From Cheiracanthium punctorium (taxonomy: Eukaryota; Arthropoda; Arachnida; Araneae; Cheiracanthiidae): a stretch of 64,000 nucleotides of DNA. The notes beneath the pieces were generated by a model, which worked only from the letters and a program-made list of their open reading frames with translations, had not been told where the DNA came from and did no database searches. Below, piece after piece: positions 12,740-23,367 of the stretch (positions within the stretch are counted from its first letter, which is position 1; every line of letters starts with the position of its first letter). A program made the position numbers and the translations under genes. The DNA lies in the NCBI GenBank assembly GCA_038373885.1, contig JAWZYV010019608.1, forward strand, positions 248,001-312,000, given 5' to 3'.

Positions 12740-13035
12740 AAGCTTCTGAATCGGTTAAATGACTTCGCTGAGACATCGTACTCATTGAAACAAAGCAGTC
12801 ACTGAATGCCGATCATCCTTGTCTTCATTGTCTTTTATTCAGTTGAAAGTCCAATTTCATTCGTTGCCGCTGAAGCGACGTTTTTGACGTCGAACTCAAA
12901 ATTAGCATACTCCACAGTTTGAAAATCAGAAAAATTTGCATTTGTGATTCTCTTCCATTTTCGGCAAAAAAAATTTCGCTAATATCTTTATTTTATATAA
13001 AACTTACAATATCCTTTAATTGTTTTGAGCAGTGT
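12740..13035 (-). pseudogene. Tc1-like transposase, N-terminal fragment, with terminal repeat
   Basis: Minus strand reads MSTMSQRSHLTDSEA, which continues directly into EAWRVVGRLEGG at 9437 once the hAT element and one copy of AAGCTTCT are removed. Further out, about 13005-13035 inverted reads CACTGCTCAAAACAATTAAA, typical of Tc1-like TIRs, next to TA. The matching TIR on the low-coordinate side was not found. Confidence 0.8.
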
Positions 13036-13529
13036 ATATATATATGCAATGTGACGGTGGTAGTCCGCAACTGGCGACGAATTAAAAATAAAAATATGCA
13101 AGCAATAAAATAAAAAATAAAGGGGCGGCAGCAGCATACCCTAACGCCAAAATTTGGAAAGAATGGGGCGTCAAACAAGACCTCTCTGGGCACCAACGCA
13201 ACAACCCTCGGTCAGAGGTCAAGGGTAATGACATGATCTTTATGGACGTGACACATGACCCCACTTTCCTCTCTCAGTCTCAGTGTTGGAGTTGGTTCCA
13301 ATAACTGAATTTTCCTTCCTTCTAAGGTTAGATAATTTGACAATTTCTTCAGAGTCAATTATGCTTGAAAAATGAACAAATTAGATATTATTAGCCAATT
13401 TCCAGCAACCACGATAAAATAGCCAAGAATTAGCCAAAATCAAGTTGGCTATTTTCTTTACAAATTTTCTAGCCAATCGTGATTAAAAATAGCCAAATTG
13501 GCTAATATTAGCCAAATCTGGCAACCCTG

Positions 13530-13900
13530 GCTTGGGTGAACATGGGCCACCTGGTACATTTTACGGCTATGACGTCATTAAAGATGGCGGCTGCTCGGAT
13601 CTCAGAACTGCTAAGTTAATACTTGTCCGATTTGTATGAAACTGCACTTTTTTAATATTAATTTACCCGTATTTTATTAAATAAGGTATGTAAAAATGTG
13701 TAATGTAGACGGTGTGTAATTTTCAGGCATTAACAAGTTCACACTTTTGTTCGAACGTCGATCGGGTGGCTTAGTTTTCTACTCGTATAAACTGATTTTT
13801 CTGTATTTTTGGTATTTCACCCTTGGGCTAAGTGTAAAATACCAGATGTTTTCATAAACTTTGCAGTATGTTATTTGACATAGATCCCAATTCCATTAAT
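13530..13900. other. Spacer with no recognised feature
   Basis: Nothing recognised between the right end of the nested cluster and the decayed ORF at 13.9 kb. Confidence 0.5.
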
Positions 13901-16750
13901 GTAGCTGATATCATTTAAAGAGAAGGGGATTTGGATCCCTTCATTTAAAGGAAGATTTGGAAAAAAAGGATGCATTCATAGAAGTGTATTTTAAGGAACA
14001 AGCGTTATTACAAATAATGTACTACAGCCTATATCGTGGAGCGAAAAAAATGCCATTCTACATATGATGCTGAGGGAAGCAATACATGAGACGTGTAAAA
14101 GCAAAACATTGATAACAAGCTTACATCATCTAGGTGTTAGTGTGAAGTGATTCGTCACCATCATAATCTTGCACAATATACTCTTAAACAGTTTCCTAAT
14201 GAAGTACCGATTCCCAGTCATTTCAAGATTGATTCATACACAATTGGTGCCTTCGATAATTTTGATCATGAGGAATGTACCTTATCTGGTATAAGAGGTT
14301 CTCATGACACTATGTGTGTACTTTTTCAAGACCAACCGCTCGATATACCATTTGAACCATGTTTATAGAAGACTGGTACCACACGAGGTTTGAAACCAAT
14401 TCAAGAACTTCTTCCATGCGAAAAGTTGCAATCGTATTACAAGCCTGCAAAACGTCCTAATCTCCCGAGCGATTACGAAGTTAACTCAGATTTATTTGCA
14501 ATGGATAAGGATAAGAAAAGCAATACGAAAATTTAGACATGTTACCTATACAACTAACCACAATTTTAGCCGTATGGAATGCCCCAACATCTGCCATGTT
14601 ATGGCAGTTTTTAAGAATTGCACAACCTATTTTCCACAATTCTTATGTTATTATTGATTACGACCTTTTCACTCCAGAAGAAAACCTTGAATAGCTTGTA
14701 CCATCCCGGAGTTCTTTTCAAGCACTTTCTTCAAAAGAAGATTTACAGCAAAAACAAGTTGGATTTCTGCCAGTAATTGCGAACTCAGTAAATCAGCCTG
14801 CGACTGTTTACACAGTTCTGTTAAATTTCAATAGTGTCCTTGACCAGTTAAACCAACAGTACTCACCAGTAACCTGAGATGAAAGTGTATACGCTACTGC
14901 ACGCGAAGTCCGGCTAAGCAATCCCAATAAATTTATAAACATTGTATAGTAGATGTTGGGCATTCCAAATGGCTAAAATTGTGGTTAGTTGTATAAGTAA
15001 ATATCTTCTTGGAAGTGGAATATCCAATGTGCTAATTTAATTCTCAGTGTTTAGTAGAGTAAATATGATAGACTCTGTTTTACATGGTAAGAACTATGTG
15101 AGGGGAGTCAAAAGGATGTTTATGGTGGGAGAAACGATGTCTAGATTGCAAGTGAAATCCTTTTTCGAAGAACATTCCATGAGTTTTATGAATCTAATTT
15201 TGAAAAGTTACTTCACATCCAGCAGAATATTTCTTCGGCATGGGAAAAAAAAAACAAATTATATAGATGTAGACGTCAACGTGGAGAAACTCTTCACAGA
15301 CATTTTGAAATTTGTTGGACAAGGGAGACAAACATGAGAACAGTTTTTGTACAGGGATAATTTCCTGAAATTGTTACAGCTTCTAAAAAATTTGATTCGT
15401 TCCGATAGACAAGCTCTCCGGGAATTGCATCTAGACATAGTACAGAAACTTCTAACAGTATTTTCTATGTTTGACTGTGTAAACTATCAACGATGGGCTT
15501 CTTTTATTTGGAAGACATGAGAAGACTACCCAAGACAGCGCCGGAAGCGCATGAAATGTCCATGAAAGGAAAATATTTTGTGAAAGGGTATGAACATACA
15601 TTTTCAGCTGTTGCAGTGGACATGGCATTAGAACAAACCATTAATAGATCGCAAAAAAAACTCTTCTGGTATCGTAGGCTGTACTAAGCAAAAGCAGTTT
15701 GTAGCAGAATGAGAGATAACACATCATAAGCGTCTGATGATATCAAATCAATTTCGGGAAATAACAGGCTCCATTGACGGTTTGGACATCCACCATGTGT
15801 TTTCTAGAAGCAAACCCACCGTTTAGATGCAAAGGTGACCTCAATCTTTAAATATATTTTACAAAAAGGTAACCCGTTTGTTATACTTCCTAATCCATTA
15901 CACAATCTGCTAACAAAAGCTCTGGTTTCACATGCTGCAAAGGAAAAGATATTAGATGTGTTTAAGATCGGCGATGATTTCTAGTCTACACTGCGCGAAA
16001 CACGATACGAAAACAAAACAATAAAGATCTCAAGTGCCATCCACAAAGTCATGCTACTAGCATTTCATAGCAACAAAACACCAAGTGCCGGCTTTAAAGA
16101 AAAAAACTACCAAGAAGAGCGCCAACAGTTTATTTCACCGCATGAAACAAATAGCTCAAGATCGTGCATATGATATGCAAGAGCTTTTCTGGTACGATCA
16201 ATCTCAAAACTGCTCATTATTTGATGAACAGGGATTGCTGGCAAAGCCACAGAAAAGTGCATTGTTAAAAGAATTAGAAACATCTTATGGCAACACCAGC
16301 GACGAAAACTAGTTCAAGTATGATGAAAAGGCCTGTTTTATAGTGGATATTATGAATTCCCTACGAAAAGTTATGACAAATGAAAAGAAAAGTTTTGGTG
16401 GAGCAGTTTCTGCTTTTTCATCATACATTGGGGGCATCACAAAGAACTGTGGAAGAATCGATGATGTTTTTGACAGTTAACACATATTATCACCGAAAAA
16501 CCCCCAGAGAATGTAGAGGCAAGGTAGCGGCATTGTTATAGATATCACCCACATCTCTGATGATGTTAAATTGCCTGTCCAACTCAGCAGCTTCTGGGGG
16601 ATCATCAAAAAGCAAACTGATCTTACAAGTGTTCATTGTCAAGACCGTAACAGCTTCTTTCATACAAAGATTATGTGATACCAACCACACATTGAATGCC
16701 TTCGGCATCATGAATGAGGCATCATTCAACTGTACATCTATGCAAAATGG
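13900..16750 (+). pseudogene. Decayed long ORF of a widespread metazoan repeat-associated family
   Basis: Many frameshifts and stops, but colinear pieces in order on the plus strand: PIPSHFKIDSYTIGAFDNFD then HEECTLSGIRGSHDTMCVLF (14147-14365); LEDMRRLPKTAPEAHEMSMK (15493-15690); RMKQIAQDRAYDMQELFWYD (16085-16312); MNSLRKVMTNEKKSFGGAV and ITKNCGRIDDVFDS (about 16350-16480), then IDITHISDDVKLP and SSFWGIIKK (about 16535-16615). I recall the motifs DNFDH..LSG...HDT, MA.LP..HPEAH and FDxY..S from large uncharacterised proteins repeated in cnidarian, fish and arthropod genomes. The function is not known to me. This copy is dead. Confidence 0.6.
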
Positions 16751-16759
16751 AAGGTGAGT

Positions 16760-17580
16760 AAATCATGTGTGTAAATGTACTTTTAATTTTTATTATTAAC
16801 TTGGTTCCTTTATACCCCTCCTTTGCTCTCGCCTTTCTCGTTATAAAGCGGTCGGCCTTGTTTCCATTTATTATTTCCATTTATTAACGAAATATGTAAT
16901 GTGTGTATATTATATAGTATGTGTCTGTGTGTTTGTGTTGTAATGAAATTACAATCAGTAAATTTTATGTATTAAAAATCTAATACCTATCTTGTCCTTT
17001 TAGCCATTTCCAGATGCATCGCATTTTGCTCCTCAAATAATTTTAAAATGCATTATTTTAATAACTCAGTTCTGAATTCCGTGACATTCCACAAGAAAAA
17101 TCGTGCTGGTACCAAGGCGACAAAACAAAACATTGTTTTGAATAAACATAGTTATCAAATCCTGCTTAGCGTGAAAGATTCTTGTAGAATTTCTCAAGAG
17201 ATTTTCACAATGGCAACGAGATAAACACAGTATAATCAAGTCACCCAAGCTTCCCGTCGTATATGCCCTGTCAAATCAGAGCATTGTAATTTATATCATT
17301 TTGAAAACTCTGCAATGGTAAAGCTCGGAATATTCTAGTCAAACTAGTTTTGAACAAAAGAAAAGTCTAGGCCGGAACCGAGTGGGAAATTTTAAAGCAT
17401 ATTTTTGTCTTGCTAATTAAATCTGTGTTGCACTCTCTCCCGCTCTCTTGTATTTCAAGACCGAATTCTTCCGAAGTCTGCAGAACTGTGCTGTATGTTT
17501 AAAACGACTGCGCTTTATCCTCGGCGCAATTTGACCTCAATTAAGAACTGATTCTACTTCCTGGCGTCGTTAATTTCTAC
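16760..17580. other. Spacer with no recognised feature
   Basis: AT-rich DNA; no ORF, TIR or RNA gene could be supported. Confidence 0.5.
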
Positions 17581-17587
17581 CTCGTTA

Positions 17588-17617
17588 CACACACACACAC
17601 ACACGCACACACACACA
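17588..17617. repeat. (AC)n microsatellite
   Basis: About 15 units with one GC interruption. It abuts the putative TIR at 17616. Confidence 0.9.
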
Positions 17618-17910
17618 GGGTTGTTACAATGTTCAGACACCTCTAGTGAGTAAAGTACTCGGACAAACATAACCAAATTTAATGGACGAACATTGTGGAC
17701 CACGGAATTTTGATTTTGAAAGAAAAATTACTAGTGCCAAAAATTCACGACCATTGGAAATGTCGGCACTGTTTACAGAATAAAATGCATTAATTTGCAT
17801 AACCGCGTTCTTTGTTGCGATTACAAATGAGTCAGCAGAAATGAACACCACAATGGAAAGGGGCTCATTTTCTTTGTTGAATTACAAATTTAACAATAGA
17901 AATGGGTAAC

Positions 17911-17962
17911 TCAAAATGTACAAAACAATTTTTAAATTCATTTAAAAACTGTTTTGTACATT
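17911..17962. repeat. AT-rich hairpin
   Basis: TCAAAATGTACAAAACA and TGTTTTGTACATTGA are inverted around a T/A-rich centre, giving a stem of about 24 bp with few mismatches. Confidence 0.75.
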
Positions 17963-18271
17963 GAGGGAGGGTTTTTTCAATTTGTGTACATCTTTTCCTA
18001 GAGTATTTGATTCACAAAACGCCGTATTTTTGAAACATTTATCATTCCATTACTGTTTTGTTTTTTTCATTAAGATTCAATGGAAAAAATATTGAAAGAA
18101 TATTTTGAGAGGTTAAACCTTAAGTAACTTAAAGGAAGTATTTTTGCCCCACTTCGGAAAAAATCCATGTTCCGGCACTCCATGCAGCCAAGAGCAGCAA
18201 AATAACAAACAGTATGGAAATCTGGCAATTGTAATGAGAAATTCGCCCAGAACAATAGGCATTTTTAATTG

Positions 18272-18839
18272 CGGTTGGCTCTCTGTTTAACGATGATCTC
18301 TATTTAAAGACGATGTTTCACAGTCCCGGCCCCTCCGACGTTAAAAAATTTCTATTCAAAGACGACGTTGTCATTGTTTAACGACGATTTTTTTTTTTTT
18401 TTTTTACGTGATAAACACGAGAGATTGCCACCGCCTTACACAGATGCAACTTCTACTCTAGATGTTCTCCCACGATGTATAATATTAGCCACTATGCGGA
18501 AAATGACACAGTTAATAGTTTTTAGAAATTCTGGAAGAGAGAATAACGAAAACAAGGCGAAAATTTGAAGCCATCAACACTTTTTTAGTTTTTTTAAACA
18601 TAATTTTATTGCATTGTTTGTTTGTACACTTTTTTAATGTAATTTAAAATAATAATTTTTATTAAAATAATATAAAGATCGGAAAAATAACATATTTTAG
18701 ACAAGCTAATATGTTAAGCCATATATCGACAATCCTACGCCTGTAAAGTGAAGGGAGAGGGTTGTTTTTTTTTAAACAGATTCTGTTTAAGGACGATTAT
18801 TCACGGCTCCTTGAAAGTCGTTAAACAGAGAACCAACTG
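18272..18839. mobile_element. Tigger/pogo-like MITE
   Basis: Left C(G)GTTGGCTCTCTGTTTAACG and right CGTTAAACAGAGAACCAACTG are inverted copies. TA follows the right end. The interior repeats 'TTTAACGACGAT' and 'TTTAAGGACGAT'. 568 bp, no transposase. Confidence 0.65.
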
Positions 18840-19033
18840 TACTTAAAATTTGATTGTTAAAAAAAAAAAAAACTTGTTTCTGAACTTTCGTATTTATAGG
18901 CAAATTTACAAAAAAAATCTTTGAAAATCTAAAAGGGGGGGAGGGTGGAGACAGCTCGCTAGGGCCCAGCCCCTGTAGCTCTCCACAGCACCCTCGTGTT
19001 TTTTATAGGGGAAATTTCACTGTAACCACCCTG

Positions 19034-20200
19034 TGCATATTTTATTAATGTTTGATAGAGAACCTTGCGTGGACAACTTCTAAACTTAGGCTTATTTTTT
19101 CAGTAAAATAAATAACATTAGAGTCTATATTCACGATAAAAATAGCAAATAAAATAAAGCGCATTGTGTCAGAAGCTTGAAAAAAAAAATAAATAAATAA
19201 TTAAGAGTGTCTCTTCATGTTAAGTGTCCTTTAAACAATTTTAACCTTTGTGAACAAACCACATTTTCAAAAGAAGTTGCAGAACAAATGATTATCTTGG
19301 AAAATTTTGCCAGGCCTTGATGCAACTGTGCACTTTTTGTTTTCTAAAACACTATATTGCAGGTATACTTTTAACGTGTAAAGTGTTAGATGGTTTGGGA
19401 AGAAACATTTGGACTTTTTCACAATCTTCCTCGAGGCTTCAAAAACGACCCTCCATGTTTGTTTTTCGTCATAATCAAAATTTTGTAAATTATTCGATGG
19501 GCAGAGTAGCTTTGACTTACAGAATCCTACTAAATACTATAAAAGGGACAGTTTGTTTACATGCAGCTACTCTTTCATACATAGCCGGACAGATTTGGAT
19601 GAAATTGAAACAGAGATTAGCTTATAGCCTGAATTACCACATAAGGTACCTTTTATCCAGGGAAAAAAATAAATAAAAGCTGTTCCGGTGATTTTGATAG
19701 ATTTCTAAATTTTGTGGCACATTCCAAATCGTGGTGCGTAAAACCGAATATCACGCTGGCAAAACAGCGGATAAATAAAATGTAACTATACTGTGATTGA
19801 TATTAATGTGATCAAAATAAATTAGTTGAAAGTTGTTTCAAAATATTTAAATGACATAGCTTTATATACGCTATATTATATACGCTTAAGAAATGGGAAA
19901 AACGCATCGACATTAAAAATACGTGTATTTATGAAAAACAAAACGCATCAGTGTATCAGCGATTGAATTTTTTTTTTTTTTTTTTTTTTTTTTCAGCAAA
20001 TTATGCCCTAATGCACCGAACAAGGCGGGGCTAAGCAGCTGGTATGTAAATAAGGTTTTAAAAGTGCGGTTGTAACAGACCCCTTAAGAACGAATGTTTG
20101 TTTTGTGAAGCCTACATGAGGGTCATCTGTCTACGGGAAGGAGGGGGGGGGAGCTTTGGCCAGGGGACTTTTTAAGGGATTCTAGCGCGTATTCACGTTG
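19034..20200. other. Spacer with no recognised feature
   Basis: Holds a 119-codon ORF (19317-19676) without recognisable motifs and a T run at about 19970-19993. Confidence 0.45.
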
Positions 20201-20217
20201 CATCGTTAGATCGACAG

Positions 20218-20300
20218 CCACTCGGTAGACCCGAACACAGGACCTTCACACTTCGGCCATCGGTCGTGTTCAGTGTCTTATTCACTCGGCCATGGTGGGG
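20218..20300 (-). repeat. tRNA-derived SINE head (Leu/Ser-like)
   Basis: The minus strand reads TGGCCGAGTGAATAAGACAC (A box like a Leu/Ser tRNA) and then GGTCCTGTGTTCGGGTC (B box). The acceptor ends do not pair as a functional tRNA, so I call a SINE or tRNA pseudogene. Confidence 0.55.
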
Positions 20301-20314
20301 GCTATTTCTAACTG

Positions 20315-20490
20315 GAAGGGCGTAGCCAGAAATTTTTCATGGCGGGGGGAGGGGGGTTACGACTACTACAACTCATATATATGCATACGTGTGTGTGATA
20401 ATGTAGTGAAGAATATACATTTTGTATGGCAAAAAATTCCTCATGGGGGGGTATTATGACCCCCTAACCTCCCCCTTGGCTACGCCCCTG
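20315..20490. mobile_element. hAT MITE, CAGGGGCGTAGCC family, subtype B
   Basis: Left end (GAAGGGCGTAGCC) is mutated, right end TTGGCTACGCCCCTG is intact. Interior matches 9656-9820 in inverted orientation (GAAGAATATACATTTTGTA). No target duplication is visible, so the left end may have been lost or altered. Confidence 0.8.
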
Positions 20491-20639
20491 GGAAGAGACT
20501 ATATCAACCAATGTTGCCACCTTAAGGAACACTTCAGCCACCTATGTACCATGTCCAGTGACTGATCCCCTCGGCCACTGGTGGGGTCCTCTGAAGAACT
20601 GATGACCCAGGGTGCAATTATGGAAGTGGCCTAATCGAC

Positions 20640-21116
20640 GGCACCGCTTTCAGAATTTTAAGTGCTTTAGATATTTTAAAATGTTTACACCACTCTAAAA
20701 CCAAGGACATCTCGGTTTAACTGGAAAGCGTTGCCTGTAACTTCTTTGACCTTGCCCAAGATAACGATTTTTGAACGAGGAAACACTCTTTTCGCGGGAT
20801 CAAGCTGAGATATATACAATTAATTGCGGTTACCACTCTTTATTTCAAAAGGCTCTCTTATCACTTTAGAGAAACGAGATTCAGTTTTCTTTCTTTTAAT
20901 AACTCGAAAGATGATAAATATTTATCACTCGAGATCAAACAATGACTGCTGACTTCGGAAAAATTGGAAACGGAGACTGGCACGTGTCATTTCTTCATTT
21001 TTTTCCTTTCCGTTCAAGAAAAAAAAAAAAAATCTTGAGTGACTCCACTCGACTTTCCAACCGCTTGCGATTATTACCAAGCATTTAAATAAATTTTAAT
21101 CGATGAATAATTCAAA
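20640..21116. other. Spacer with no recognised feature
   Basis: No gene or repeat structure recognised. Confidence 0.45.
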
Positions 21117-21520
21117 CATATATACCAAATTGAAGCTCAATCGAATGCGCCGTTTAAACGCTAGCTCATTTTCAAGAATTTCCCCCATAGGCCATGATGT
21201 AAAAGAAATCTTTCTTGTAGCCCTGTAGAAAAACTAAAAGTCCTATACCCATCAAAATCAATACCGGACTAACGATGGTGGTTTATAACATGTATACCCA
21301 ATTTGAGCTGAATGGAATGTACTGTTTAAACGCTAGCGTACTTTCAAGAATTTCCCCCCATAGGCCATAATGTAAAAGAAATCTTTGTCGTAGCCCTGTC
21401 CAATAAGTCCTATACACACCAAAATCAATACCGGTCTTGCGACGGTGGTTTATAACATACATTCAGAATTTGAGCTCAATCGAATGCCCGGTTCAGGAGC
21501 TATCGTGTTCACTCACATAC
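21117..21520. repeat. Tandem repeat, unit about 170 bp, 2.4 copies
   Basis: AATTTGAGCTCAATCGAATG-like segments recur at about 21126, 21300 and 21468, with 'TTTCAAGAATTTCCCCC', 'AAAAGAAATCTTT' and 'ATCAATACCGG' in phase. The array ends in an ACAC/ACAT microsatellite at about 21515-21550. Confidence 0.85.
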
Positions 21521-21639
21521 ATACACACACACACACACACATACATACATCTCGTAAAAATAGCATAAATGGATTCAGAAGACCTCAAAACGTGTCAATA
21601 CACCAAATCACGAAGTCGAATTTCTTCATGATTACTACA

Positions 21640-21798
21640 TGATTCAGTTCTAAAACTTTTTTCACTGGCAGAAAGCTAAACTAGTCCTGAGTATTATGGC
21701 TACCTTTCATGCATATATCACAAATAGGTCTTTTACAGGGATACTCATCCAATTTACATTACGATCTCTGGAACTAATGAAGCGATTCTAAAACTTTT
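21640..21798. repeat. First unit of the ~150-bp satellite-like array
   Basis: Has 'CACTGGCAGAAAGCTAAACT', 'CTGAGTATTATGGCTACC' and 'CTTTTACAGGGATACTCAT', the same consensus as the array at 23368-25640. The next unit is cut at a T run (21793-21798) by the inserted repeat at 21799. Confidence 0.8.
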
Positions 21799-23367
21799 TA
21801 CTTCCTTGTACGGAGTATAAGGAAGTAATGTGATCCCGAAAAATTTTGGGGTCCAAATTTCGACGAAAAAACCGATTTTGAATACCGCTAAATTTAATTT
21901 TAAGAATTTTTTCGATGCATCTCATCGTACGCTAGCATGCACGATCATATAAATTCGTCTACAACCCATTTTGACCAACGGTGAGTCTACTTTGACTGCG
22001 TACGTATGTATGCATGTAACTCGCATATCCCAAAAACTATTGGACATAGAATGTTGAAATTTTGTATTTAGGATTGTTGTTACATGCAGCTGTACACATC
22101 CCCTTTTGGTCCCATTCGACTGGATAGTTTATCTGCAGGACCGCCCAAAATTTTAAATACATTACGCTCTATGGGCAGATATTCATTAAAGCGTATTTTA
22201 GAGATTTAGGCTACTTCAATCGATTCAGAAGTGATATATGCTGTTAAGGGTTACAAAATGAATTTCTCCACGTAAAAGTGTCTTTATCATTTACAGTTCT
22301 GCTACAGTACTCTCGTTTAGACTCAAAAGATTTCCAATACCTTACGATCAATGGCATTTTAAGGACATTCATCCATTTCAAGCACAATATACCGTCCCAC
22401 CATATAGTTAGGTAATGGTCCGACCACGGTCACGTGCCTCCCTTAAGATTTAAGACAAAAGTCGCCAAGCTTGGCGACTTTTGGTGTATGTGTATATGTA
22501 TTTAACTTTCCGACCGCTTGCGATTAAGATCATTACCAAGCATTTAAATAAATAGCAAATCTCAAAAACTATTAGTCGAAGAATGCTAAAATTTCATATA
22601 TAAGATTGTTGTAACATCTTGTTTTGCATCTCCAATTTTGGTTTCAATCTACTGGAGAGTTTACAGGACCACCCAAAAGAATTTCAGTACATTAATGTCT
22701 ATGGACATCATCAATATATTACATCTGTAGACAGTCATTGTTCGGTCCATGCCCAAAATCTCGCCATTTGTCCTCGATCTTGCCGAGTTTTGCCCAAATA
22801 TCGCCAACTTTTGCGATAGTCAGTCATTGTTTGGCCCATTCCTAAAATCTCGCCATTTGTCGGCGAGTATTTCCGAAATATCGCCAAATTTGGCGCCAAA
22901 AATTATTTCGTATTTTGCATAACTCGAAAACTTTTACCCGTAGAATTTTGAAATTTTGTATTTAGAACTATTGTAACATCTAACTGTGCATCTCTTTTGA
23001 TTGCAAATGACTGGGTAATTTATTTACAGGGTCAGCCAAATGACTTAACATATATTAAGGTACATGGATACATTCAATTCATTGAAAGTCTGTGGTCAAT
23101 GACTACCTTGACTATTCCCAAACTCTCGGAAACTATCTCAAGCTTGTCGGCTTTTAGTGAAATGTCGCCAAATTAAATGTCAGAAGGAAATCTTTCAAAT
23201 TGAACCCAGCTTGGCGATATCTTGGAAATATTTGGGTAGAAATCGCTAAACCTTACTATTACTGCAGTTTTCTATTTCTTTATAACAAAATAAGTTTAGA
23301 TGAAGTGGGCCGAAAATATTTTTGATTTAATAGACGTACAAGGAAGTCATGTGTTGTCCACATCAGA
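21799..23367 (-). mobile_element. Hairpin-ended repeat family, copy A (Helentron/HINE-like candidate)
   Basis: One end is the hairpin TACTTCCTTGTACG..TATAAGGAAGTA; the other, on the minus strand, is TCTGATGTGGACAACACATG followed by ACTTCCTTGTACGTC. The ACTTCCTTG(T/C)ACG motif is thus inverted at both ends. The interior has degenerate tandem units and palindromic 'TCGCCAA' motifs. It splits a satellite unit exactly at a T run. Orientation is set so that the TC end is 5'. Confidence 0.6.

Larger units (their letters stand above)
6553..13529. mobile_element. Possible old hAT-like TIR pair enclosing the nested cluster
   Basis: Left end CAGGGTTGCCAGAT and right end ATCTGGCAACCCTG are inverted copies. 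Both subterminal parts repeat 'ATAGCCAAATT' / 'TTAGCCAAA'. Flanking 8-mers are AGTTGGGT and GCTTGGGT (6 of 8 match). This fits a small old MITE later expanded to 7 kb by insertions, but the decayed duplication leaves doubt. Confidence 0.5.
17616..19033. mobile_element. Possible TIR element enclosing a Tigger-like MITE
   Basis: Left CAGGGTTGTTACAATG and right CACTGTAACCACCCTG are inverted copies. The left flank is a microsatellite, so no target duplication can be judged. Contains a hairpin at 17911-17962 and a Tigger-like MITE. Confidence 0.4.

Noticed and set aside
19317..19676. 119-codon plus ORF
   Set aside because: No motif or homology recognised; within random expectation for this much sequence.
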